A stretch of DNA of 55,102 nt from Deltaproteobacteria bacterium. Lineage in GTDB: Bacteria > Myxococcota_A > Polyangia > Haliangiales > JADYYK01. The stretch covers positions 1 through 55,102 of the forward strand of contig JADYYK010000005.1 in the NCBI GenBank assembly GCA_020853705.1, read 5' to 3'. Position 1 is the stretch's first letter; each line of letters begins with the position of its first letter. Made by a program: the position numbers and the translations under genes. The notes beneath the pieces are model-generated. The model had not been told where the DNA came from. It worked only from the letters and a program-made list of their open reading frames with translations, and did not search any database. Shown piece by piece: positions 55,077-55,102 of this stretch.

Positions 55077-55102
55077 AGCGCACGCGCCGGGCCACCGCCA
55101 CC
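55073..55102 (+). CDS. Start of a third coupled gene (cut off at right edge)
   Basis: ATG 55073 overlaps the isomerase stop (ATGA) and reads MKRTRRATAT to the window edge. Only ten residues are visible. HupE/UreJ-type membrane proteins often follow DUF3604-isomerase pairs, so that is a guess from context. Confidence 0.5.
   Translation, partial: MKRTRRATAT

Overview
The window is very GC-rich, densely packed DNA that most resembles a predatory or soil deltaproteobacterium of the Myxococcota (Haliangiales/Kofleriaceae-like is my best guess, by inference). The basis is the mix of content: four Hanks-type Ser/Thr kinases with Pro/Ala-rich linkers, PEGA or FGE domains; sigma-54 activators with FHA or receiver domains; about 18 predicted lipoproteins among roughly 51 genes; CX4CH/CX2CH multiheme cytochromes; a thioester alpha-2-macroglobulin; and DUF3604 and kelch-like lipoproteins. 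I saw no rRNA, tRNA, CRISPR array, insertion sequence or phage gene.

Layout. 1-1.4 kb: 5' part of an HNH-endonuclease-family gene (minus strand, running off the left edge) divergent from a VOC protein. 1.5-13.6 kb: a 2090-residue alpha-2-macroglobulin lipoprotein, an acyl-CoA ligase, a run of secreted or lipid-anchored proteins, and a frameshifted lipoprotein remnant. 13.7-21.2 kb (minus): SnoaL-like and DUF1062 genes, then a tight operon read from right to left, kinase > FGE-kinase > AraC regulator > VOC protein, in which every junction is a 4-nt overlap. 21.3-25.0 kb (plus): two lipoproteins and a fatty-acid desaturase. 25.0-29.3 kb (minus): MshEN/GAF-like protein, membrane protein, lipoprotein, redoxin, soluble kinase. 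29.3-35.1 kb (minus): six-gene two-component cluster headed by an NtrC-type regulator. 35.3-37.6 kb (plus): CBS protein, unknown protein, beta-barrel, GlsB-type membrane protein, DUF3887 protein, with sigma-54-type promoters.

37.6-45.1 kb is the most striking part. An outer-membrane barrel gene overlaps a 16-motif multiheme lipoprotein gene, which looks like a porin-cytochrome electron conduit. It is divergent from a diheme lipoprotein. Next come an Asp-rich calcium-type lipoprotein, another lipoprotein, and an FHA / degenerate GGDEF / AAA+ / Fis sigma-54 activator. Four promoters in this block have GG-N10-GC sigma-54 cores, and the upstream regions share 9-13 bp words, which suggests one sigma-54 regulon run by the neighbouring activator.

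45.1-55.1 kb: kelch-like lipoprotein and PEGA-like protein, divergent from a kinase-PEGA protein; a second outer-membrane barrel; small lipoproteins; and a translationally coupled DUF3604 lipoprotein > parvulin-like isomerase > next gene that runs off the right edge.

A recurring theme is start sites without Shine-Dalgarno sequences. Ten starts have a TAnnnT-like box (two of them GATAnT) exactly 6 nt upstream, and several sigma-54 promoters put the expected transcription start at or within a few nt of the start codon. This points to common leaderless transcription. A second theme is in-frame hexanucleotide microsatellites that encode dipeptide tracts (Thr-Ser, Asp-Leu, Ser-Val, Gly-Asp).
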